From Syngnathus acus (Eukaryota; Chordata; Actinopteri; Syngnathiformes; Syngnathidae), in NCBI RefSeq assembly GCF_901709675.1, contig NC_051100.1, positions 2,912,001 to 2,976,000 of the forward strand: a DNA stretch of 64,000 nucleotides, given 5' to 3'. Position numbers and translations under genes: made by a program. Below are positions 46,741 to 58,356 of the stretch, in pieces. The stretch's first letter is position 1. Each line of letters starts with the position of its first letter. Below the pieces are notes generated by a model. That model did not search any database. It was not told where the DNA came from and was given only the letters and a program-made list of their open reading frames with translations.

Positions 46741-49700
46741 CTGAGTGGAACACAGGGGTGGGAAAGGAGGAGGAGGAGGAGGAAGGGGGGAGGGTCAGCT
46801 GAGCCTCAACTCCAGCCTCCCATGCTTCAGGCGTCCGTCAGTCCTCCCCTGGAAGAGAAGCGAGGACGTTAGCAAGAAAACAGTCAACCTGAGTCCGGTT
46901 TGTTTTTGAAAGAAAAGAGATAGCATTTGTCTGTGACTTTGACACAATTACACCTTCACACTCCAAACGCAGCGGCGCCTTGACTTGGAATTCGAGATGA
47001 ATTAATAAACACCTGCGTGCAAACTGAGAGAAGCGCGCCTCGACTCCCTTGACTCCCAGCGTGCGAACATGGCGTGCGAACAAGAGATCTATATTCGGTG
47101 TCAATTATAAATGGATCAATGGCATGTGATGCGGCGAAGGGAGGTGAAGAATCACACGGAGTATTCACTTCAAAACGTCTTCGTCTCGTTCCTCAGTCTG
47201 CTCTAATGATGATGGTTTAGAAGAAGACGGTGTTTGGGAATCTGCACAAAGTAGCGTTAATTATATGAGTGCAGGTTGTGCGGGCATGTGCTTGTGCGTG
47301 CACACACTCTTGACCTCGTTGTGACACGCAGCTTGCTGCTTAGTGACACACACACACACACACAAAGAGACAGAGGAGTGAGATCAGCTAGTTGATGACA
47401 GCCACAAAGCCACTTCACACACGCCAAGGCGACACTTTGGAGCTTCACTCTAGTTTTCGCTTATTATATGTATTTTATATTTTACCGACTATTTTCAATC
47501 CTATTCTTAGCTTTCCGTGAAGAGAAACACACATGACCTTACAACCACAAGAAACGAGAATTGCACGGTCAACGAAAATGTAGCCCACTGTGTAACTTTT
47601 GATTGTTTATGAAAATATACCATACATGCTAGCATTAAATTAATAATAATTTCAGACTTGTAAGGGTCTATTTTTAGCAATACAGCACAGGTACGGCAAT
47701 ATTTGTATCTGCCCTGAAACTGTTAAGGCAATCCAACCACAGAAGCACAAATTAAAAAAAAATTAAAAAATGCTTAACTCATGTTATCGACTGCCATGTT
47801 TGTATTGATTTTCAAAGAACGCTCGGGCTGCAATCGTATTTCCATAGCTGCTAAGTGGTACCACTTCATCAAATGTGTGTAACAACAGTTTCTTTTGTCC
47901 AAGTCTGGAATTCTATGTCCCACTTTGGCCCGTGTCCTGTTCTGGAAAGCTGATTAAAGACTTTTAAAGCCCTCAAGGAAACGCTTATAACACAGCTGAT
48001 CAACTCAAGACACGTGTTTGTTTTTTTCCACAGTTCACTTGTTGATTAGATTAAGAAATTTATAGCCTGATCATTTATACTCGGTGGGTCAAATAAAACA
48101 GTAATTCCTGACTGTTGTGTTTCCTTCTCGGCATAAAAAGGAAGTGCTTGATTCCACAGCGACAGGAGCCAACCATTTCAAGATGACACAGTATTCCGGA
48201 CAAATCATCACGTTTTGTTTTTCTTTTTTTAAAAGAAAAGGACGTGGCACTCACAGGGCGCCTTCGCTTCTTCCGACGAGAGACGTCAAAGTTCTGACCG
48301 AAAGAGGGAAACATCCCATTAATGCTTTCCAGACACAGACGACAATAAAAGTCCGAGAGGAGTCCTGAGGACAGCGGAAAATGGCCAATGAAGCTATAAT
48401 GCGGGAAATTAATGGAGCGAGAATCACAGCGGTCAGACAGATAAGACAGAATTATCAATACCGGACAGACGAAGCACATCCGGGAATGGGAGCTTGAATC
48501 TTGGGGGAAGGGGATGGAGAATAATGCAGTAGATGAGATCAATGTGGAAAAATATAAAGATTGAAGAAAAAGAGAATCACATATCGCCAAAGACGTGGTG
48601 CAAATTTATGGAAGTGGAAGAAGAAATGTCCCAATACTTATGTCCAGGAAATGCTTGGAGCCAGACGGGCTAAAGTGACCATGCACACAGGAAGTCCCAA
48701 TTCCCCGGCCCACTCGCAGACACGTCTTTCATGCTCTTTTTGTTTCCTGCAGTGGACTGAACTTGTCTTTCCGGGGACTCTCCCCCCCGCCGCCACACCC
48801 CGATGTACTTGACTTACTTTTGGACAAGCGTTGCCACAACAATGCTCGTCGGCTCTAAACAGCGAGGCACGAAATATGCGGCGGAGGTCAGCACGGGGAC
48901 GTTTGGAACAGGGTGTGGAATGTAAACGCGGTTGAAAACATGTGAACGCAGGCGAGGGAGGACCACCATGTGTTGCGTGGCCAAGACCGACCACACCTGT
49001 CTGATCGATTTCAGACTTTTGTTTTCTTATTATTTTTAATGATTCGTTTCATTTCAAAACAATGTGAAATACATTGGTTTTCCCCCTCAATGCCACTCAC
49101 CCTTGATTGCACCTCAACAAGCAGACAGGAACGGGAGTCGGAGGCTTTGGCGCCAAATACCCGCTGAGAAAGAAATTGACTCATTAACACTAACTAGAAG
49201 TTGCTCTGTGGAAGCTGAGAGAGAAAATGGCAACTCAATGTCCCCGAGGTTCAGCCTTCCCGAGGACTCTGGAAAGAGGACTCTTGAGTCCTACTTGTCC
49301 TGGCGGCTTGTTACTAGGCAGACTTCACAGGGCTCAACCGTAATTGGGCTAATTAAAAAAAAAAAAAAAAGCTCAAAAGCCAAAATTGCTGATTCGCCAC
49401 AGTAGTATAGGTTTCAGATATGACAGAGGACAATCGGCAAACATCGGCTGATTTTTGGGCTGCTTTTTTTGGAGGAGTGAAATGTTTACGATTTATTGTT
49501 TTTGTCTTATTCTGTAATATATATCTTAATGAGTAAAAAAAAATAAAAAAAAGAGCTAATATCGGCTGGCCAACTGAATAATCGGTCAAACCTTACGTTA
49601 CTATTGATCTTTTTAATTTAAATGAACAAAACGAACTTTCAATGAATCCAAGGAATTCCGAGGAAACACAATATCTGGCAAATACTCACATATGGTTTAT

Positions 49701-51950
49701 TTGTGTCCTCAGAGGTGGGACGGAGGCATGGAATTGAGTAGACGCCTTTATTTATTCAGGCGCAGGCATGCGGGCGGCCTCGTGCGACGTTCCCCGAGAG
49801 CGTCAGCGCGAGGGCGGGCTGATGACACGCGGGATACAAGGGGCCAACGTTCCACTTAGTGCCTCATCAAAGATTCAAGCCGGCCACAGGGCAACAAACA
49901 GCAACAGGATCCAAAGCAGCCACACAAAAACAACCCACTGCGATAAACACAAACAGAAGACTCATGTCAATACGCCGTCTTCATGATGCAACAACATAAG
50001 TGTGTGTTGTTGTTGTTGAGGTCAGCGTGCGTCAACATGTCGAGTGATTTAACGACGACGCTTTCTGGCAGGCTGTGCACTCAAAATGTTTCCCACCACG
50101 CTTCCTTCTAATGAGGGAATACATTTGCCATCTTTTTCACAATTGAACAAGTTTGCCTGAATTATTCGATTGAAACTTTTGTGTTGTAGTTGAATTTTCC
50201 AACGTGAGCAAAGCGGCGTCGAGCTGTCGGAGGAACACGACTCAAGCGAATGATCTCATAGCGTAGAAGAGCTGTGGGTGACGCGCCCAAAAACTCCAAA
50301 AGGTAAAGTGGAGGAATTTCCATTTTATCACCGTAGTATGTTCTCAGACGTGTTGGGAAATATACGTTTTTTTTTTATGTGCTCGTTAGCAATATAGGAG
50401 AATTTAACAAGCTAGTATATTGAACTAACTTTCTTTTCTTTTGCATATACAAAAGGCCTCTAATATTGCTTACAAATCTGAATAAAATCAAAGATGGAAA
50501 AGAAGAAAAGAAAAAAAACCCTTGATTTTGTTTTGTTTTTTGATGTTGAAATCAGGCCGCCAAAACGTGCCCACCATCTGACCCACTTTCCGGGATAGAT
50601 GTAATCTGCTTCCGCTAACTTTCAGGCTGCTCACCGGCGCTTCACACAAACCCACCATCTGTTAGCAATATGTTGTTTCTTAATTCAAAACAACATTAAT
50701 GAGTGAGGTTGCAAAAAAACATTGTTACAGATGTGGCTCATATTGGTTATAATTATGCGGGATTTTTTTTTAAACTACTGCGGACATGTCATATCACGAG
50801 AACGGCGTACAACATTCCAGTCTGACCTTCATCCATTCCTTCATAAACAACAATAAGGCAACATCCCGCTGAGACCGTGTGTTTGAGTCTCCATTAAGAC
50901 ATCAGAGTATCTGCCCGCTTCCCTTTTGACACCATCAACTCGGGTTACCTCGCTGAAATTGAGACGCTGACGTCGGGAACGGTGGAAGAGGAGTACATTG
51001 TTAAACGTCCTCTACTACACTGCAGAACACTCTGGAAATAATAGACAGCGGAATTGCTTTTGGGAGGACACTCAGAAACTCAACTAATTCTGCCCAACAA
51101 TGGTATGAACCACAGGAAGTCTGCCATTGTTGTTTGAAGGTGCCAATCATTTCATATGGCTCCCGGGGGTGAATTAGGAATCCCGCTTTTATCCGGCCAT
51201 CTTCAATTCTACAGTTGAATGTCCTGATTCAACCCATGCAATAAGGCCCCCGGGGGGGGGCTGCAACAGATGGGAAAGCAAGACAGACTGGAGGATGGGG
51301 ATGATCTCGAGATAGTCCAGGCTAAATGATGGGAGGTCATTAAGGTGTCAAATTCAAATGATGGTGAGATTTGAAAACGACATAACTATTAGTGTGTGAA
51401 TGAGAGGCGTTAACTTGGTGCACCAGTTCACTCAAGATGATGTGATGGCTTAAAGTTCACAAAGTGGAGGCTGTGTCGTGTCGTCTAATTTACCTTTCTG
51501 AACCAGTTTCTGTACATTTTGCCTGTGATGGTTTTAAACTCCATGCATTAAGCTTTTTAACAACTTTTTTTTTAGACAGCACACACGCATACACACACAC
51601 AGCTTTCCTTCTTGCTGTCTTCCTTATCAGGCAATGTTTGCAGCCTGGGCTGCTGGTGACAGGTCAGCATGCATACTGGAAAGAGGAGGTGATGGAAAGT
51701 AACACAAGCCGGGTGTACATACAAAGGCGATACATAAATCAAACTTATTAGCAGTGACACACATAATCAAGCAGGAAATGAGCACAAAGAAAGATTCCCC
51801 CTCCATTGCCCCCCCAGTCGTAACTCACAGCTGGGACCACCACTAAAAACAAGCTGGCCCTGTGGTACTAGGACGACTGTTAGCCTCTAAAGGAGCCTAA
51901 ACCCGCTTAAGGACGCTAAGCGGAGAGTGGCGAGCGTGTGAAGGACTCAC
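46741..51950. other. Long 5' UTR intron of peli1
   Basis: No coding exon recognised. Features: GGA repeats (46766-46784), a CA tract (47347-47363), AT-rich DNA (47450-47860) and a 172-codon minus-strand open frame at 48075-48590 with no recognisable domain, which I do not call a gene. Confidence 0.5.
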
Positions 51951-52330
51951 CGTGGGTTCAATGACGGCTTTATTTCCAGCGTCTCTGGCTTGCTCTGCTG
52001 CCGGCCGGGTTTGAGCTCCACTGGCAATTTAGCAGGCTAGCTCACCGGCACGTGAAGAAGATGCTAGGTAAAAATGTAATAATTCTCTCTTCATGAATAA
52101 AGGTGGGAAATGTCCAAATGAAGCTTGAAGGAGGGTCGTTGAGGAGTGTGGCTACCGAGGAGGAGAATATCCAGTGAGTGTGAGTGGAGGCTTGGGTTTG
52201 AATGACAGGCTCTCCTTTGTTGTGAGCTTTCCAACGTAAACACACAGTGACCCCACATCCACACATCCACACATCCCCGGGCGACAGCCAGCCAGCCAGC
52301 CAGCCAGCCGCGAGCCGGAGTAGGCGGGAA
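51951..52330 (-). other. peli1: Candidate first (5' UTR) exon of peli1
   Basis: Minus-strand donors GCCG|GTGAGC (exon end 52046) and CACG|GTGAGT (exon end 51951) both lie just downstream of the promoter motifs at 52352-52385. Either could end the leader exon that splices to 46740. The transcription start is not visible. Confidence 0.4.
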
Positions 52331-52351
52331 CGAGCGATGAGAAAGAACAGG

Positions 52352-52385
52352 TGACGTCACCGCAGAGCATGCTGGGAAGTGTAGT
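52352..52385 (-). promoter_or_regulatory. peli1: Probable peli1 promoter core: CRE plus full ZNF143 element
   Basis: TGACGTCA (52352-52359) is a perfect CRE palindrome. GCATGCTGGGAAGTGTAGT (52367-52385) is, on the minus strand, ACTACACTTCCCAGCATGC, the extended ZNF143 element including its CAGCATGC half. A (CCAG)n run (52286-52309) follows in the presumed transcribed region. Confidence 0.65.
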
Positions 52386-52765
52386 TGTTTCGCTCGCCTG
52401 TTTGCCATCGGATGCTGTCGCTCACTTATATGCTGTACTGACCGCGAATTAAAAAAAAATTGTTTTAAAAACGACACCAGTTAAGAAACGAAACGATTTT
52501 TGTGAGTTTTGTGATGTTTTATTTGGCAGGGAAGGGGGAGGAGGAGTAAGCAACGGTCCCACGTCGATGCAAAGGCAACGTAAAGTAAAAAAAAGAATAC
52601 TGCATGACCATGAATTTAGTGCTATGTATTATGTTTTTCACCATATTTGAGACAAATTCGTTAAATCACTTGCGTTAATAAAATGACCAATATAAAAAAA
52701 GCATGCTTTCTGCAGGAGCTGCAGACATGCGTGCACAAACTCTTATATAATCCTTGCACAACCTG

Positions 52766-52767
<2 letters not shown>

Positions 52768-52813
<46 letters not shown>

Positions 52814-52820
52814 GTGTGTA
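52768..52820. repeat. (TG)n microsatellite
   Basis: About 26 TG units with one C and one A interruption near the right end. Confidence 0.9.
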
Positions 52821-55611
52821 CGTCGCCATGGTTTCAAGAGCAAACAACTCCAGTTGGCATTTCCAAGTAGCAAAACCGGGAGCAGCGGACACACCTTCCT
52901 TTGATTTGTGGTGATGGATGTTCATGTCACTCTTTGTGGAGCCAATGAGCTGCACGCCCATGTGAAGCTTTCAAGAAAGCATCCGTCTTTTGGCATTTTT
53001 TTTTTTTTTTATCCGAGCATGACACTGCAACCTTGCTGGGAATGGTTGCAGAGTTTACCTACTCACACAGAGCAAGTACTGTAGATTCAGAATTTAAAAT
53101 GGGATTGAGGAAGTCCTTAGGCATATTTTACACTCAATATATTTGTTTTTTTTGGGCCCAAAGTATTGTATCGACAGCCTCTGTGAGTACCCGATACCTT
53201 AAAATAAGGCTGGCATTGGCCCGATACTGAGGACGGATGTTTCCCAGTTGGCCACGTCGTCTCTTAGACGAGACGACGAGACACTGAGACACCAAGTCTT
53301 GGTCAGGCGTCGAAGCGGACACTTCCCAAATAGAATAAACCATTTTTTCATGATGTCAGCGACATCCATCAAAAGCGTCTGTCATGAGGACTTGGGGGGC
53401 CTAGGGTTCTTGAACCCAAGCCAGGCTGTTCTTGTCGTGCTTGTTGTTGTTGTGCGATAAGAGCAAAACATAGCAACAGCTGGCCTGCTGATGTGTGTGT
53501 CTGTGTGTGTGTGTGTTTGAAACACGCAGTGCTGGTGCATAGTCAACTATTAAATAACAGCACTGTCCCGTGTTTGAGGGGCCGAGGCGAGCACTGTTGT
53601 CGTGCTACCATGGCGACGGTAACCATGCTGGCCAATGTTTACACAATGTTTAGCATATCACACAAAGCAGCAGCAGCAGCAGTAATTGTGCGCGCTGGCT
53701 TTTTACACGTTGATCTCAACACAATGTTAGATGAAGTCTTTAGAATTCACTCCACATGGGTTGAGGAGTGAAAAAAAAACGGAGCGTAATTTATCCCGGG
53801 ACGTAAATAGTCCCAAAATGACGCTTCTCAGTCTGCTTCAAGGTCTATTTCTTATTTTAAGATTTAATCCCTGAAGGTGGAATGAGGACTCGTCCAACCG
53901 CCTGGCCTAATCTGCATTTCAGATATTAATAGTCTTTTCTAGAAGGAGGACGCAGGAGAGGTACGCCTGCACAATATCTAAAGTAAGAGGCAAAGCATGG
54001 TAGCTTTTTTTATAGATGAGTTTATACACAAGATAATGCCATGTGTTTCACAGTTACAACACATTTAAAGGCAAAATACCGCAATTAAAGTCAAAAGGAC
54101 ATTTTGAAACATAGATGCTACTCACTAGCCCATCTATGGCATTTCATAATATGTTTTATCATTAAGCTAGTAGCGGTTATATTGCAATTTTATGTTGTCG
54201 ATTCCCAACATGATGTAAGGAATTAAGTACAATTGTGTAAAATGAAATAAAAGAAAATAAAGTAGAATAAGTTTTACAATTGGATTACTGGCTAATACTT
54301 CATTTGAAATTGAAAACTTTGAAAATTGCTTTTAGTGCTAGCTTGCGTGTACAATGGTGTTATCTAATAGCGTGTGTGTGTGTGTGTGTGTGTGTGTACC
54401 TCTTACATAAGTGTACGTTTCCATTTCTGTTTTCTTTAACCAAAATAAATAAATAAAGTCAAGCATGGGAAAATGTATTCTGTGTAATTAGCGACATGCT
54501 GCAAAGATGATGAGAGGAAATGTGAAGCAGATGTCGTTGCTATTAAACTGGCAAAAAGTCAGCAACACATTTGTGTGCATGTGTGTGTGTTCTTGTGTTG
54601 GAATATTCCTGTCATTGACAGCAACATCTGGAAGCGTTTCATCAATTAGTGCTCGGCTACCATGTTTGACTCATCCTGTCGCCTTTTAATGGCAAAACAT
54701 ACAACAAATACAACCTAAGCACTCGGTTAGTCTGCGTGTGTGTGTGCATGACTTCATCACATCTGCTCTAATGAAGTGTAATGTCAATGAATTGCTAACG
54801 ACTATTTGGGACGATGTTATTTCGCCATCAGTGATGATCAGCCTCACTATGATAAATTAAAAATAACACACACACACACACTGAGCTCAAACTAGTCAGT
54901 CAGGTGACATTCCAGAGGCGGTTGGCTGATTATCATCAATGCGGTTGTCATGGCGACAAGGTACACAAGTGATGCAAGGGCATGATGTCACCGGGCCCGT
55001 CTGTCAACGATGGCGGAAGAGGAGGCCTGAAGCTGTTTCTGGTCGCCACGGGAACTGTCGGCGGGAGCTTTGAGGGTCTTTAAATGTGGCACAAGGCAAG
55101 ATTCTTCATCGTCATCGTCATCATTTTATAACCTGGAAGCACATGAAGGGAGCCCAAGTGTGGCCTTCTCGGCATTTACAAGTTGAATATTTGTTCCCTG
55201 AAGCTGTATTAATTTGTCCTCAGCTGTCTTTTCTCTTCATTTTATGTTTCACTTGTCTGAACTAGTTCCAGGACGTTTATGTGGATGTCAACCTTTTTGT
55301 CCAATCAGATTTCAGCCTCTATGCGTTACTATGTCAATCTAATCAGACTCAGGGCCGTTATTTCTCATGTAATTAAATAAATATTGGTAATTGCTTTGGC
55401 TAATGTCACTATACGTCGCTGCCATAGATAGATGAACAAAGATACATTATTAGAAGTAAATAAATAACCATTTTCTCACTAATTAAGTCAAATTGGATCA
55501 TTTACTTAAGAGCGGTTGGGAATCGTACAGTCGACATTGGCCTCAATAAGTAGACTCAGTCTCAGTGTCACGCTACAAGAACACGCTTATGTAACGTGCA
55601 CGTGTGTGTGT

Positions 55612-55711
55612 GTCTGTGTACATGTGTGCATTGCCGGTGAGGCGTAGGTCTGGGGCAAGGCCAGCATGAGGTAGGGGATACGCTCCACGGGCCGAATGAT
55701 ACCTGACATGG
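55612..55711 (-). pseudogene. Decayed copy of an abch1 exon
   Basis: The minus strand reads, after an intact acceptor (catgtcag), [28 protein letters not shown]. This is clearly related to the functional exon 58655-58551 ([31 protein letters not shown]), with an internal deletion of about 15 bases in PLRYLS and several substitutions (W to R, C to R, Q to P). The donor is degraded. Neighbouring abch1 exons are not found beside it, so it looks like the remnant of a partial tandem duplication, same orientation, about 2.7 kb past the abch1 stop. Confidence 0.75.
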
Positions 55712-57799
55712 CTGGCATGTTGCGTAACATAAAACATAACATTGTAGCTACAAGCTCTCCTCTCACAACACGTGACGTTTTTAGAGGAACAGGTCATTTG
55801 AATCCCCTCAGCAACACTTGTTATAAACACCCCTTTAAGTGGTGCAATTTGGTTCAAAAGTCAAATATTATTTTTAGAGTAATATTTTCAAGCGCAAAAT
55901 CACTTTTTTTTTATCTAGAATGAATTAAGATCCCCCCCCCCCCCATATTCTTTTTAGAATGAAGTTGCTCAACTTTATGTACCTAAGTTAGTGCGAATGT
56001 GTGTCAGAAGTTGAAGTAAAAAGTGTCTGGTGCACTCTGTGAACTCCAAAGTGCGGACGCGCCTGCTGGTGTACAGACAGCCGCGCGTCTCCCGTGACAA
56101 CCGGCAAAAATAGAGGCCACGAGAACGACCGCTCCGTTGCCACAGCAATGGAGTATGTTGTCGTGGCAATGTGGTCCACGCGGGAAATTGATTTATGGGG
56201 TGTACGGACGACCGCTTTGGACTTGGTGCACCTTCATTAAAGCCCTAAAATAATCCAGTTTCAAAGTAACAAGGTTTCAAAATCAAATGATCATTGCAAT
56301 AACAATGAACAGAAACAGACTGAAGCAGGAAAAAAACTAGTAATTACAAATACATGGAGACGAGGCACACCTGAACAAGACGTGAGAGTCTAGAAGGAGC
56401 TGATTGGGTTGTTTTTTTCATGACATTTTGAACGAGCACGTATTGCAAAAAGTCTCAGGACACCATTTGAAGGTGGGTAAAAATTAATTGCATTTGCAAA
56501 TCATCCGCGTAAAATGCGTCAGGATATTTGACGAGGTTGTAAAAATGCTAATGAAGCGGCTGGGTAATAAGGCTTTTTTTTTTTTTTTAAGTATTAACCT
56601 TCAACACACTGTAAGAAGCCTTTTTTCAACCAAAACAACAAAATAATTAAGTGGAAACTGCAGCAAGAGAAGGTTTAGTGTGTGGGTCAGTCATTTTTTT
56701 TTAGTATGAACTTATCTAATTAATCAAAAGTAATGTATTTTTTTTCCAACAATAACGCAACCTACTTTTTTTCCTAAATCCTCCAGAATAAGTATTCTTC
56801 AGCTTTTCAAGTTCTATTAAGACAAAAACAGGCCACTGTTGTAGAAATACAGTGATGGCCTGCCCTCTACTGGTAGTATCTCGAATTACATTACACAGAG
56901 TCTAACGTAAGAAAAATATCCCCCAAAACATAAAAAAAAAAACATAGGTAGCATTTGATCTTTTATGATTTTATTGACCGCTGAGTAAAAGATCCATCAT
57001 ACAAACAATACCAAGTGTGACATGATGATGTCACGTGAGCGCTGAAGTGGTCAGCTGACCTATGAGTGGCGTCCACTCTGTCCAGCAAAGTGGAATTACA
57101 GCATAAAAAAATAACACAGTCACGTAAACAAAAATAATACACAATACAACGTCACATTTTTTCCCATCATAAAGTTCACTTAAAGAAAATACTGCATGAA
57201 CGGAGGCTTACGTCCCACACGTAGGGTCAGCAAATATTTATCCATTGTGGAGTGTTTAGTTTGCCTCTGTACTCTATTATGACAATACACGTAAAATATT
57301 ATTTAACAGATAGGTTAAAATATGTATACAAGATAAAAACAGTTTATCTTGACAATAAAATAAAAGTTCAGTCTTTTTATTTTGGTTCTTTATATCTTGA
57401 CCAGTTATTTGACAAAGCAAAATGCAAATGCGTATAGTATATAACAGTGTTTATTTTAAACTTTTATTTTATTTTATTGTCCGTAATAGCCAGTTGTTTG
57501 ATGAGATAAATGAATAAGAGAAAAATGAGTAAGATAACGCCTTTTTATTATTTTTAACAAAAGTGGCTAAATTCATAGAAATTATACGGTAAAAATATTT
57601 TGAGAAAAATATTTCAACCACTTTTTCATATAATGACATTAATTAAAATGATTCATTATTATAGTCCTAATTATTTCATAAAATGTACAGTATAGCACTG
57701 TCAAAAAATGGTCCAGTTCACATTTTTTGCACTATTGGTCTAGCAGCCTCATTGTTATATGTTATATATTAATGTTATATAACATTATGTGTCATTATG

Positions 57800-57950
57800 T
57801 TGTCTAGAGATTTAGATAGTAGCTTTAGATAGTAGATAAGTAGTTTAGTTTTTGATAGTAGATAACAGTTTTATAAATAGTTTTAGATAGTTTTCAAGAG
57901 TTTTCAAGACTTGAGGATAGTAGATAGTTTAGTTTTAGATAGTAGATCAT
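57800..57950. repeat. Degenerate tandem repeat of TTTAGATAGTAGATA-like units
   Basis: TTAGATAGTAG, GATAGTAGATAAGTAGTTTAG, GATAGTAGATAACAG, TTTTAGATAG, GATAGTAGATAGTTTAG and TTTTAGATAGTAGATC recur in the same orientation with loose spacing. Confidence 0.6.
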
Positions 57951-57984
57951 AACAAGTCAAACTAGTTGGGTTAGGTATATTTGT

Positions 57985-58032
57985 TTTACGAAAAAATGTC
58001 CGTACTGTTTTACGAAAAATGTCTGTACTGTT
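57985..58032. repeat. Two-copy tandem repeat, about 23 bp
   Basis: GTTTTACGAAAAAATGTCCG then TACT is followed by GTTTTACGAAAAATGTCTG then TACT, head to tail, differing by one A and one C/T. Confidence 0.75.
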
Positions 58033-58331
58033 TCAATCAATGACAGCGTAGTCACTTTGTGATTTTCTCTTTTCGTAAATTATTAATGGACTTTTCCTGG
58101 TGATTTTGTTGTTGCGAGGCTTCCGCCCGACGACAACGATATGATTTACAATAAATGTATTAGCCGATTGTTCAATTACATCAATGACTTAAAGAAGATG
58201 ATAATTGATCGCGACAACATTCCAGGACTTTGGATCACGTAAATACTTTGGCCAGCCCTGATGTAAAAGCTTTCACATACACAATACAATGTCCTTTTCT
58301 ATGGGCAGCACATGCAGGCATTCTTCGTGCG

Positions 58332-58356
58332 TATGTGTGTGTGTGTGTGTGTGTGT
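58332..58356. repeat. (TG)n microsatellite abutting the abch1 stop codon
   Basis: On the minus strand the gene ends AGGAAGTAAAC and then (AC)n, so the 3' UTR opens with the microsatellite one base or so after the stop. Confidence 0.85.

Larger units (their letters stand above)
52400..58356. other. peli1-abch1 intergenic region
   Basis: No intact gene found on either strand. Contains TG microsatellites (52768-52820, 53492-53517, 54372-54397), a (CAG)5 stretch near 53668, AT-rich DNA (53990-54320 and 57240-57980), the abch1-exon relic at 55612-55711 and local tandem repeats at 57800-58035. Confidence 0.6.

Noticed and set aside
48075-48590. 172-codon minus-strand open frame in the peli1 5' intron
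   Set aside because: No recognisable domain, poor codon pattern, cysteine/serine-rich chance-like composition, and no splice partners.
54995-55035. ACGATGGCGGAAGAGGAGG resembling a start-site or YY1 element
   Set aside because: The frame stops after six codons and no downstream exons or donor are evident.
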